Shown: positions 1 to 5,246 of the stretch, piece after piece
Layout: every line of letters begins with the position of its first letter
Numbering within the stretch: position 1 is the first letter of the stretch
Source of the DNA: an uncultured Cellvibrio sp.
Lineage (GTDB): Bacteria > Pseudomonadota > Gammaproteobacteria > Pseudomonadales > Cellvibrionaceae
Direction: 5' to 3'
Assembly (NCBI GenBank): GCA_946886255.1
Contig: CAMPIG010000343.1
Coordinates: forward strand, 1-5,246
DNA: 5,246 bases
Position numbers and translations under genes: made by a program
Notes under the pieces: model-generated
What the model was told of the DNA's origin: nothing
Seen by the model: only the letters and a program-made list of their open reading frames with translations
Database searches by the model: none

Positions 1-1446
1 GGGCGGGTTCAGGCGGGCCACTGCATTCGTTTATGGTCTCAGGACCAGCCATTGGCACCGGCTGACTTGCCGGAGATTCGCACCACCGATTATGTTCCGT
101 TAGTGTTGCGTCTTGCGCATTGGGGAAGCGGGGCGGATCAATTGAACTGGCTTGAATCGCCGAATCATTTGGCAATGGTACAGGCGCAACAACAATTGCA
201 ATCCTGGCATCTGCTTGATGCACACGGCAAAGTAAACTTGGCCGGCGAACAGGTCAGCGAGTTAGGTACACATCCGCGTATCGCCACTCTTTTGCAGTCG
301 ATGGTTCACGAAGGCGGATTGCCGGAATCTGCTTTGTTGCTCGCACTTGCTTTGCATTTTGAATTAAATCCTGCGGTGGATATGCCCACCTGGTTGGCGG
401 AAGCTACGCAGGAACTGCAACGGCAAGCGCATTGGCGTTTGCAAAAAAAACGTTGGCTTGCCGTGCTCCATGCGCAGGTAAAACCGCAATCAGTTTTGCC
501 CGTGCAACAACTGGCACTTGCTTTCAGTGATCGCATTGGTTTTCGACAGGATTCAGGGCGTTATCGCTTGAACTCAGGCATCAGTGTTGAACCTACGCAT
601 TCCCTGGATACTGCCTGGGCGATTTTTCCGGTGATACAACCGCGTACAAAAGGCCACGCTGGTTTGGGTATCGAATTAACCCTGACTGCTGAACAGCAAC
701 GCCAGCTGAGTCAGTGTCAGAGCCATCTGGTTTTTAAACAGAATCAATGGCAACGTCAGTCGCAATGGAAGATGGGCGGTGTGATTATCGCTGAGCAAAC
801 CGATGTTGTCGCCGATGATGAACTGGCGTTTGCATTGCTTGAGCATTTGCACGCAATCATCGCTGACAAAGGCTTGCGGGGTTTGACATGGTCTGCCAAT
901 GCAGAACGACTGTTGCAGAGTGCAAGGCTGATTGCACGTTATGATCTTCTGGCTCTTCCACCGCTGGACGAGGCCAGTTTGGTTAGTCAACTTAGGTTGT
1001 GGTTGCAACCTTTCCTAACAGCTCAAACGCAACTGGATAAATTGCCCTGGCGGGCCGGGCTTGAATTTTATCTCGGCTATGAAAATTGCCAAAAAATTCA
1101 GGCCATCTTGCCGGAGACTATTCAATTACCCAGCGGTCGTCATGTGAGCCTGACGTTCGCCGCCGATGGTGCACCGGAAATATCCGCCAAGCTGCAAGAA
1201 TTTTTTGGTTGTAGCGGTCTGCACCTGGCAAATGGTCGTATACCTTTGCGTATCCATTTGCTATCGCCGAACGGCAGCTCATTGGGTATTACGACGGACC
1301 TGAGCTCATTCTGGCAACAGGCTTATCCGGAAGTGAAAAAAGAAATGCGCGGTCGCTATCCTCGTCATCCTTGGCCGGATAATCCGCTTGAACATGTAGC
1401 AACGGCGCTGACAAAAAAACGATTGCAGCATAATTCGCCGTCGTAA
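1..1446 (+). CDS. hrpB: ATP-dependent helicase HrpB, C-terminal part (5' end outside window)
   Basis: This is the last 481 codons of a DExH-box (DEAH/HrpA-like) ATP-dependent helicase; the family is usually about 800-850 residues, so some 340 N-terminal residues with the Walker A and DExH motifs lie upstream. The frame is open from base 1. The first residues (GRVQAGHCIRLWS) match the end of motif VI (QRxGRAGR) and the following segment. Residues 25-54 (PEIRTTDY, LRLAHWG, LNWLESP) are the typical winged-helix/ratchet part. The tail carries the HrpB-specific C-terminal domain: PWRAGLEFYLGYE from about residue 349, then HLLSPNG, DLSSFWQQAYPEVKKEM and GRYPRHPWPDNP (451-462), close to the family consensus. 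The TTG at 52 is internal, not a start. HrpB is a cytoplasmic nucleic-acid-dependent ATPase whose cellular substrate is poorly defined. No intrinsic terminator is visible after its TAA. The reading frame is intact, with no sign of decay. Family identity is near certain. Confidence 0.96.
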   Translation, partial: GRVQAGHCIRLWSQDQPLAPADLPEIRTTDYVPLVLRLAHWGSGADQLNWLESPNHLAMVQAQQQLQSWHLLDAHGKVNLAGEQVSELGTHPRIATLLQSMVHEGGLPESALLLALALHFELNPAVDMPTWLAEATQELQRQAHWRLQKKRWLAVLHAQVKPQSVLPVQQLALAFSDRIGFRQDSGRYRLNSGISVEPTHSLDTAWAIFPVIQPRTKGHAGLGIELTLTAEQQRQLSQCQSHLVFKQNQWQRQSQWKMGGVIIAEQTDVVADDELAFALLEHLHAIIADKGLRGLTWSANAERLLQSARLIARYDLLALPPLDEASLVSQLRLWLQPFLTAQTQLDKLPWRAGLEFYLGYENCQKIQAILPETIQLPSGRHVSLTFAADGAPEISAKLQEFFGCSGLHLANGRIPLRIHLLSPNGSSLGITTDLSSFWQQAYPEVKKEMRGRYPRHPWPDNPLEHVATALTKKRLQHNSPS

Positions 1447-1544
1447 GATTGGCGTATTTATCCTTATATTTTTCGTCTATGTTCGTTAGGGCACTTATCG
1501 CTTAAATTGCTGTGGATCTCTCACTCCGGCCAGCTAAACTTGGC

Positions 1545-1550
1545 TATACT
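1545..1550 (+). promoter_or_regulatory. possible -10 box upstream of the porin-like gene
   Basis: TATACT matches five of six bases of the sigma-70 -10 consensus and lies about 60 bases before the start at 1612. There is no recognisable -35 hexamer at 16-18 bases spacing and no correctly placed extended -10 TG. It is the best promoter candidate in the 165-base gap after hrpB, but it could be chance in AT-rich DNA or depend on an activator. Confidence 0.25.
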
Positions 1551-1611
1551 TTAAACGTTTCTGCGCGATATCTGACTTGGGGCTTGAATCTGTTTATCGA
1601 CAGGTGATGGG

Positions 1612-2247
1612 ATGAAAAAAATCGCTGCGGCTTTTATCAGTTGCTTTGCTGCCTTCGCCCATGCGGATGACAAACCGTATTGGAGTGATGCCCTGTCAGC
1701 GGAAGACGTCGCTTATTTTGATGAGATGTTACGAGTCGATGCCACCGCTAATCCTGTTATGTCCTCTCCTGAGATCAACCCTGAATGGCGTTTGATTAGT
1801 CATCCACAACCTATAGTTGAAGTCGGTTCACGTTATGCATTATCCGTTGTTGAAGTAGCGTATCCCGGCCAATATAGCGACGTTGTCTATAGCTTTACGG
1901 AAAAAAACCTTAACGACAATCTCGCGGTATTTTTGCAAGTCAGTCACACCGAAAATAACGCTGCCCTGAGTCATGAATATATTGGTACCGGTATCCTGGT
2001 GAATAATCGTTGGCGCGCCGGCGACGGCATCGGTTTGGGTATTGCCCACGCCCGTTCCAGCGATCTTCAACAACAGATTTATCCGGACTGGGAATCCGCC
2101 GAGATGGCTTGGGAGTTAAGTTATTTCGGCCATCTGCTCAATCGACTGAACGCCCAGACCAGTGTGTATTACATTCAACACCCGGTTCAGGATGTCGAGA
2201 TCAGTGACTCCATTGCGGCGCAGCTGCGTGTGCATTTCAAATTCTGA
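1612..2247 (+). CDS. short exported OprB-like outer-membrane beta-barrel protein
   Basis: A 211-residue protein with a Sec signal peptide: MKK, a hydrophobic Ala/Phe stretch, and a likely cleavage site after A18 (AHA|DD). AGGTG at 1602-1606 sits five bases before the ATG, supporting this start. Residues 19-70 form a polar region I do not recognise. From about residue 75 the sequence alternates as in beta strands and resembles the end of carbohydrate-selective OprB porins: AVFLQVSHTENN (105-116), GTGILVNNRWRAGDGIGLGIAHARSS (125-150, where OprB proteins have a GRxDDxLGLGxA pattern), then AWELSYF, TSVYYIQHP and a last strand ending in Phe (RVHFKF). A terminal aromatic residue is the usual signal for outer-membrane barrel assembly. 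Full OprB porins exceed 400 residues, so this is a half-length version with an intact signal peptide and end rather than an obvious fragment. It may make a small barrel, pair with copies of itself, or be a degenerate relic. The OprB resemblance is from memory of the family, not from a search. Confidence 0.72.
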   Translation: MKKIAAAFISCFAAFAHADDKPYWSDALSAEDVAYFDEMLRVDATANPVMSSPEINPEWRLISHPQPIVEVGSRYALSVVEVAYPGQYSDVVYSFTEKNLNDNLAVFLQVSHTENNAALSHEYIGTGILVNNRWRAGDGIGLGIAHARSSDLQQQIYPDWESAEMAWELSYFGHLLNRLNAQTSVYYIQHPVQDVEISDSIAAQLRVHFKF

Positions 2248-2520
2248 TCGTGCTTCCCAATCATTTTTATAATAATTTTTCCCGCGTTGAGTACCAGGAT
2301 GTTTTTTTGAATAAAAATAAGCAGTTAATCAGGGACGCGTTAATGTGTGGGAAAAATTTCGCGTTATTAACGAAAAATAATTTAAATGGATGACAAAGCG
2401 GTGAAGGTTATTGTACTGGTTTCTTGCCGGATCGCAGTTAGTAGATGAGCCAGGCTTTGTTATGGAAGCAGCTGTTGATGTTGAGTTGACGGCAACCACC
2501 TATTCTAAGGAATGTATGCA
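2248..2520. other. AT-rich intergenic leader before the CBM2-PKD gene
   Basis: These 273 bases contain no convincing gene. A perfect TATAAT lies at 2268-2273, directly after the porin-like stop, but its -35 region (CTGATC at 2244-2249, 18-base spacing) matches only three of six bases; a transcript from it would have a leader of about 240 bases. An imperfect inverted repeat, TTTCG at 2357-2361 with CGAAA at 2371-2375, forms a weak hairpin without a clean T-run, so I do not call it a terminator. Two 20-codon ORFs start at 2386 and 2462; neither has a strong ribosome-binding site. The second ends at 2524, overlapping the next start codon. No riboswitch or tRNA fold was recognised. Confidence 0.6.
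2507..2511 (+). promoter_or_regulatory. ribosome-binding site that fixes the start of the CBM2-PKD gene
   Basis: AAGGA directly abuts an in-frame ATG at 2512 (spacing zero, unusable) but lies nine bases before the ATG at 2521, a workable spacing. The start at 2521 also gives a cleaner signal peptide (MKTPSLIRLFF), so I take 2521 as the true start and 841 residues as the length. Confidence 0.75.
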
Positions 2521-5046
2521 ATGAAAACTCCCTCTCTGATACGATTGTTTTTTTCATCTTGTGTTCTGTTTATTTTCTCATTTTCAGTGACGCAAACATT
2601 TGCATTTTCATCAGCATGTAGCAGTTTGTCTTCGGCGTGCTGGGGTGGACCATCGAGCGCTTCAAATTCTTCAAGTTCTTCAAGTTTTTCAACCTCTACA
2701 AGCTATACATCCGTATCCGCAACATCGGCATCCGCATCTACGTCGGCTTGCGGTATATATTCAACGTCCAGTTCTTCTAGCTCCAGTAGCCCGACGGTTC
2801 GCGTTGTGCAATGTGAAATCGCCGGTTCCAACCAATGGGGGAATGATTATCAAACGACAGTTAACGTCACCAATACCGGAGCCGTAGCTGTCAGTGAATG
2901 GGAGGTTTACATCGCGCTGGCCGATGGGCATACCCATAATCTGGGTGGTGGTTGGGGCATTAATACGTCTTTCGATGGGCAGATTATCACCGCTAGAAAT
3001 GCTGCCTGGAATGGTGCTCTTCAGCCCGGACAGACGACCAGCTTCGGCATCGCTGGCACACACCCAGGGACGTTCATCGAGCCACAATGTATCAATGGAT
3101 CTCTGCCTGATCGCGCACCTGATGCCAATGTCAGTATTGAAAGCTATGGCCCCACGGTGTTTGTTGATGCGGGGGATTCGATTGATCCTGACGATAACCC
3201 ATTAACTTACGAAATTGATTTTGGTGATGGTGAGGTTATTCATTACAGCAACGCCTGGCACACTTACAGAACAGCGGGTGACTACATCGTCACAGTGGCC
3301 GTTTCCGATGGGGAATTGACAGACATTTACACAGAAGTTGTTAGCGTGACGGAGTACAGTGGCGGCAATCGTGCACCGATTGCGATGCTGGCGGTGGGGT
3401 CGGATCGTGGGCGCATTTATGGTCGGGCCAATGCAGCCTTCGATGAAGACGGTGACACACTGACCTATACCTGGGATGTGGGAACCGGGCCCAATACCTC
3501 AACCAATCCTTCGTCTCCGAGCCGTTACGTTAATGGTGGAGCCTATATCACCGTTACAGTGAGCGACGGCGAATTAGCCGATACCAAGCAAGTATTTGCA
3601 CCCGCTAATTGTGCCTATTGGTATGACTTCCGCGCATCCGCTAATTTTGAGTATCGCCTGGACGATATGACCGTGTATGTCGATGCGCGTGATTCCGAGG
3701 CGGCATATAACATTAACTGGACCTTTGGCGATGGCACCACGAGCAATGATCTGGTCACGTCGCATACCTATGTTGAGCCGGGAATTTATCGCCTGATTCT
3801 TTCGGCATCCGGTATTCCGTTTTCTGATACGGAAGCAGTGACATTGGTTGTCGGTGACGTGCAGGATAATGAACCGCCCGTTCCTGCTTTGGTTTGTGAA
3901 GAATCCACCATGGATTATATCGATGGTCCCGTGACCACGTGCGATGTGTCGGGCACGTTTGACCCGGACGGCGATTATCTGACGTACATCGTTGATTGGG
4001 GGGATGGTTCTTCCAGTGGTGTCGCCTCATATACAAGGTTCGCTCATCAATACGAAGAGCCTGGTGATTACGTCATCACCTTAACGGTATCAGACACATT
4101 GAACACGGTGACTGAACAATTTAACTGGACATCTTCCGGGCAAATAGATGAGCCCAACGAACCGCCGGTGGCGGCAATTGCCTGTACCGAAGTGGAACGT
4201 GCGGTAGAGCAACCCGATGGAGCAAGTGTTGAACAATATTTCACGGCGTGCAGCGGCGTAGGAACTGTCGACCCAAATGAAGACGATGATCTGGTGTTTT
4301 CCTGGGAGATGGGTGATGGCGCAACATACGAAACCACACGCTCCATTGATACCGTGTTCCATCAATATCAAGTTGCCGGCAGTTACACGATCACCTTGAC
4401 AGTGAGTGATGGTGAGTTTACCGACACCATCACTCGCGAGGTAGAGTCCAGTGGTATCGACATCCCGGACAACAATACACCGCCACTGGCTTGCTTCCGG
4501 ATTATTCAAAATGCCATCTATCCGCCGCCCTTAAATGCTACCTTTGACGCGAATTGTTCATCTGATGCGGACGGTGACACCCTGACTTATCTGTGGGAGT
4601 TCGGTGATGACTCAACCGCAACCGGTGTAATGACTTCCCACCGATTTGCTAATCCCGGGCGCTACGAAACCCGCTTGACGGTGAGTGACGGCCGAGCATC
4701 GCACTCTACTATTCATACGGGCATTTATGGGGCTGTCGGCACGGCGCAGTGTGAATATGTTTTGACCAGCGAATGGAGCACGGGTTTTACCGGTGCGGTG
4801 CGCATCACCAACGAGGGCGTTGCCCCCTTGAATGGTTGGCGGGTGGAATGGCAGTACGCGGGCGGTGATCACATCAGTAGTGCATGGAATACGCAATTCT
4901 CTGGAAATAATCCCTACACGGCGGTCAGTCTCGGTTGGAATGCAGTAATACAGCCGGGACAAACAGTTGAATTTGGTTTCCAGGGTACCAAGCCTGAGGG
5001 AATTGCAGCCGAAGTTCCCACGGTTATGGGTGCAATATGTGAGTAG
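2521..5046 (+). CDS. secreted non-catalytic polysaccharide-binding protein, CBM2-(PKD)x6-CBM2
   Basis: An 841-residue exported protein. Residues 1-28 are a signal peptide with likely cleavage TFA|FS. Residues 30-90 are a serine-rich tail. Residues about 94-191 are a CBM2 with end cysteines C98/C190 and tryptophans W106, W145 and W163 at the three surface positions that bind crystalline cellulose in type 2a modules, plus core W127. Residues about 200-738 are six PKD-type Ig-like repeats, recognised by FGDG/WGDG, DPDGD and VSDG motifs. Residues about 741-841 are a second CBM2 with C744/C840 and W752, W789, W806. No glycoside hydrolase, esterase, LPMO or peptidase domain is visible, and no LPXTG-like anchor, lipobox or PEP-CTERM tail. 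Three tryptophans in each CBM2 favour cellulose or chitin over xylan. I infer a secreted tether, adhesin or scaffold with a binding head at each end of a PKD rod. Export beyond the outer membrane, probably by type II secretion, is inferred from related enzymes. Upstream is a long AT-rich leader; downstream is a strong terminator, so it is probably monocistronic. Domain calls are confident; the biological role is inference. Confidence 0.95.
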   Translation: MKTPSLIRLFFSSCVLFIFSFSVTQTFAFSSACSSLSSACWGGPSSASNSSSSSSFSTSTSYTSVSATSASASTSACGIYSTSSSSSSSSPTVRVVQCEIAGSNQWGNDYQTTVNVTNTGAVAVSEWEVYIALADGHTHNLGGGWGINTSFDGQIITARNAAWNGALQPGQTTSFGIAGTHPGTFIEPQCINGSLPDRAPDANVSIESYGPTVFVDAGDSIDPDDNPLTYEIDFGDGEVIHYSNAWHTYRTAGDYIVTVAVSDGELTDIYTEVVSVTEYSGGNRAPIAMLAVGSDRGRIYGRANAAFDEDGDTLTYTWDVGTGPNTSTNPSSPSRYVNGGAYITVTVSDGELADTKQVFAPANCAYWYDFRASANFEYRLDDMTVYVDARDSEAAYNINWTFGDGTTSNDLVTSHTYVEPGIYRLILSASGIPFSDTEAVTLVVGDVQDNEPPVPALVCEESTMDYIDGPVTTCDVSGTFDPDGDYLTYIVDWGDGSSSGVASYTRFAHQYEEPGDYVITLTVSDTLNTVTEQFNWTSSGQIDEPNEPPVAAIACTEVERAVEQPDGASVEQYFTACSGVGTVDPNEDDDLVFSWEMGDGATYETTRSIDTVFHQYQVAGSYTITLTVSDGEFTDTITREVESSGIDIPDNNTPPLACFRIIQNAIYPPPLNATFDANCSSDADGDTLTYLWEFGDDSTATGVMTSHRFANPGRYETRLTVSDGRASHSTIHTGIYGAVGTAQCEYVLTSEWSTGFTGAVRITNEGVAPLNGWRVEWQYAGGDHISSAWNTQFSGNNPYTAVSLGWNAVIQPGQTVEFGFQGTKPEGIAAEVPTVMGAICE
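2608..2790 (+). repeat. serine-rich low-complexity coding segment
   Basis: Codes for residues 30-90 of the CBM2-PKD protein, mostly Ser with Thr and Ala, including runs of six (S50-S55) and eight (S83-S90) serines. Codons are mixed (TCA, TCT, TCC, AGC, AGT), so the DNA is not a simple tandem repeat and the polyserine is probably selected at protein level. Such polyserine stretches are flexible linkers in secreted enzymes of Cellvibrio-like bacteria. Here it follows the signal peptide with nothing in front. It contains three cysteines, C33, C40 and C77, and one tryptophan, W41, unusual for a pure linker. Confidence 0.85.
2804..2825 (+). repeat. short direct repeat, copy 1 (inside first CBM2)
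   Basis: A 22-base stretch coding around V96-G102 of the first CBM2. It matches 5105-5125 in 21 bases with one extra A at 2810 or 2811. The uninterrupted core is atgtgaaatcgccgg (2811-2825). The match stops sharply on both sides. Confidence 0.6.
3118..4734 (+). repeat. tandem array of six diverged PKD-domain coding units
   Basis: Approximate protein ranges are PKD1 200-277, PKD2 284-360, PKD3 364-445, PKD4 450-536, PKD5 546-643 and PKD6 652-738. The FGDG-type turn is at 234-237, 402-405, 493-496, 597-600 and 694-697 (FGDD); PKD2 has VGTG at 320-323. The Asp-rich turn is at 222, 308, 481, 584 and 682 but absent in PKD3. VSDG-type strands end units 1, 2, 4 (VSDT), 5 and 6. PKD3 keeps WTFGDG but lacks the other two marks, and was called partly by position. 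The units are too diverged for recent tandem duplication; PKD2 and PKD6 share the closest short stretch (DGDTLTY). PKD domains in secreted hydrolases act as spacers and sometimes help bind insoluble substrates. Confidence 0.88.
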
Positions 5047-5076
5047 TGAATACATGATTTGCAATTAAGCGTAATG

Positions 5077-5106
5077 AAAACCGGCACGAGTAGTGCCGGT
5101 TTTTTT
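5077..5106 (+). terminator. strong intrinsic terminator after the CBM2-PKD gene
   Basis: CCGGCAC (5081-5087), a five-base loop, and GTGCCGG (5093-5099) form a seven-pair GC-rich stem followed by seven T (5100-5106); four A at 5077-5080 can lengthen the stem by pairing with the first T. It starts 31 bases after the stop at 5046. Read from the minus strand, the same stem is followed by four T, and it lies about 30 bases beyond the response-regulator stop, so it may end transcription from both sides. Confidence 0.93.
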
Positions 5107-5125
5107 GTGCATGTGAAATCGCCGG
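5105..5125 (+). repeat. short direct repeat, copy 2 (non-coding, after terminator)
   Basis: Twenty-one bases overlapping the last T of the terminator and matching 2804-2825 with one base missing. It lies between the terminator and the stop of the minus-strand response regulator, in no gene, and the missing base means it would not preserve the CBM2 frame. Confidence 0.6.
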
Positions 5126-5135
5126 GGTTTATGAA

Positions 5136-5246
5136 TTATTGTGGTAGGTCTGGCCGGGGAATTTGTAATTTATAACCCACACCGTAAACCGAATGAATAA
5201 TCTCTTCGTCAGTCAGTTGCAGTAATTTTTTTCGTAATTTGGTGAT
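5136..5246 (-). CDS. OmpR-family two-component response regulator, C-terminal end (partial)
   Basis: Reading the minus strand inward from the right edge gives 36 codons and a TAA whose complement is at 5136-5138. The peptide begins ITKLRKKL and contains IIHSVYGVGYKLQIP. This matches the end of the OmpR/PhoB winged-helix DNA-binding domain, where a recognition-helix end (xxLRKKL) is followed by the hairpin wing (I-x-x-V-x-G-x-GY-x-L). The receiver domain and most of the DNA-binding domain lie outside the window, so the paralogue, its sensor kinase and its targets cannot be named. The gene converges on the CBM2-PKD gene with a 89-base gap holding the terminator. The family call rests on a short but characteristic motif. 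Confidence 0.85.
   Translation of the reverse strand: MTKLRKKLLQLTDEEIIHSVYGVGYKLQIPRPDLPQ

Noticed and set aside
52..54. TTG as a start codon for the helicase reading frame
   Set aside because: The frame is open to base 1 and the upstream codons encode the end of helicase motif VI, so this is an internal Leu codon of a gene that begins outside the window.
443..450. Run of eight A in hrpB as a possible programmed frameshift or sequencing error
   Set aside because: The reading frame continues with normal HrpB sequence on both sides, so no shift is needed.
1633..1644. Lipobox at FISC in the porin-like protein
   Set aside because: Cleavage before C11 would leave a ten-residue signal peptide with Phe at -3; the AHA site after A18 fits better and suits an outer-membrane barrel.
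2357..2375. Terminator after the porin-like gene
   Set aside because: The TTTCG/CGAAA inverted repeat is short, AT-rich, and has no proper T-run after it; it is more than 100 bases from the stop codon.
2512..2514. ATG nine bases upstream as the start of the CBM2-PKD protein
   Set aside because: AAGGA at 2507-2511 abuts it with no spacer, while it is well spaced for the ATG at 2521.
2560..2619. Lipoprotein signal at C14 or C33 of the CBM2-PKD protein
   Set aside because: C14 lies within the hydrophobic core with hydrophobic residues after it, and C33 has Ser-Ser-Ala before it rather than a lipobox Leu. A standard cleavage at TFA|FS fits better.
2671..2790. Serine codon runs as a CRISPR-like or simple DNA repeat
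   Set aside because: The codons vary, there is no constant repeat unit or spacer structure, and the segment is in frame within a secreted protein.
4090..5064. Long minus-strand ORFs of 139 and 150 codons opposite the PKD and second CBM2 region
   Set aside because: They lie antisense to a clearly real coding sequence, show no recognisable domain or start signal, and are explained by codon bias of the plus-strand gene.

Overview
The window reads as chromosomal DNA from a Gram-negative gammaproteobacterium that degrades plant polysaccharides. The best guess is a Cellvibrio, Teredinibacter or Saccharophagus type organism (Cellvibrionaceae). This is inferred from an HrpB helicase, outer-membrane porin-like sequence, mid-range GC, and a secreted protein built from family 2 carbohydrate-binding modules (CBM2), PKD domains and polyserine, a style typical of that group. 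The genus is not proven by anything in the window.

Layout: (1) Bases 1-1446 carry the C-terminal 481 codons of hrpB, an ATP-dependent DExH helicase, cut by the left edge just inside helicase motif VI. (2) After a 165-base gap with a possible -10 box, 1612-2247 encodes a 211-residue exported protein whose C-terminal half resembles the last strands of an OprB-type carbohydrate porin; it is about half the usual length. (3) An AT-rich gap of 273 bases (2248-2520) has no convincing gene. It contains a perfect TATAAT and a 20-codon ORF that overlaps the next start codon as ATGA. (4) Bases 2521-5046 encode an 841-residue secreted protein: signal peptide, serine-rich tail, CBM2, about six PKD domains, CBM2, with no recognisable catalytic domain. 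(5) A strong intrinsic terminator lies at 5077-5106. (6) On the minus strand, 5136-5246 is the C-terminal end of an OmpR-family response regulator, cut by the right edge.

How the genes may work together: hrpB is probably an unrelated housekeeping neighbour. The porin-like protein and the CBM2-PKD protein each have their own ribosome-binding site, with a long gap between them, so they are probably separate transcription units. They could still share a theme of polysaccharide capture and sugar uptake. The most interesting item is the CBM2-PKD6-CBM2 protein, which looks like a non-catalytic, two-headed cellulose (or chitin) binding protein that could act as a tether, adhesin or fibre-bridging factor. 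The response regulator converges on it and may share its terminator; any regulatory link is speculation.
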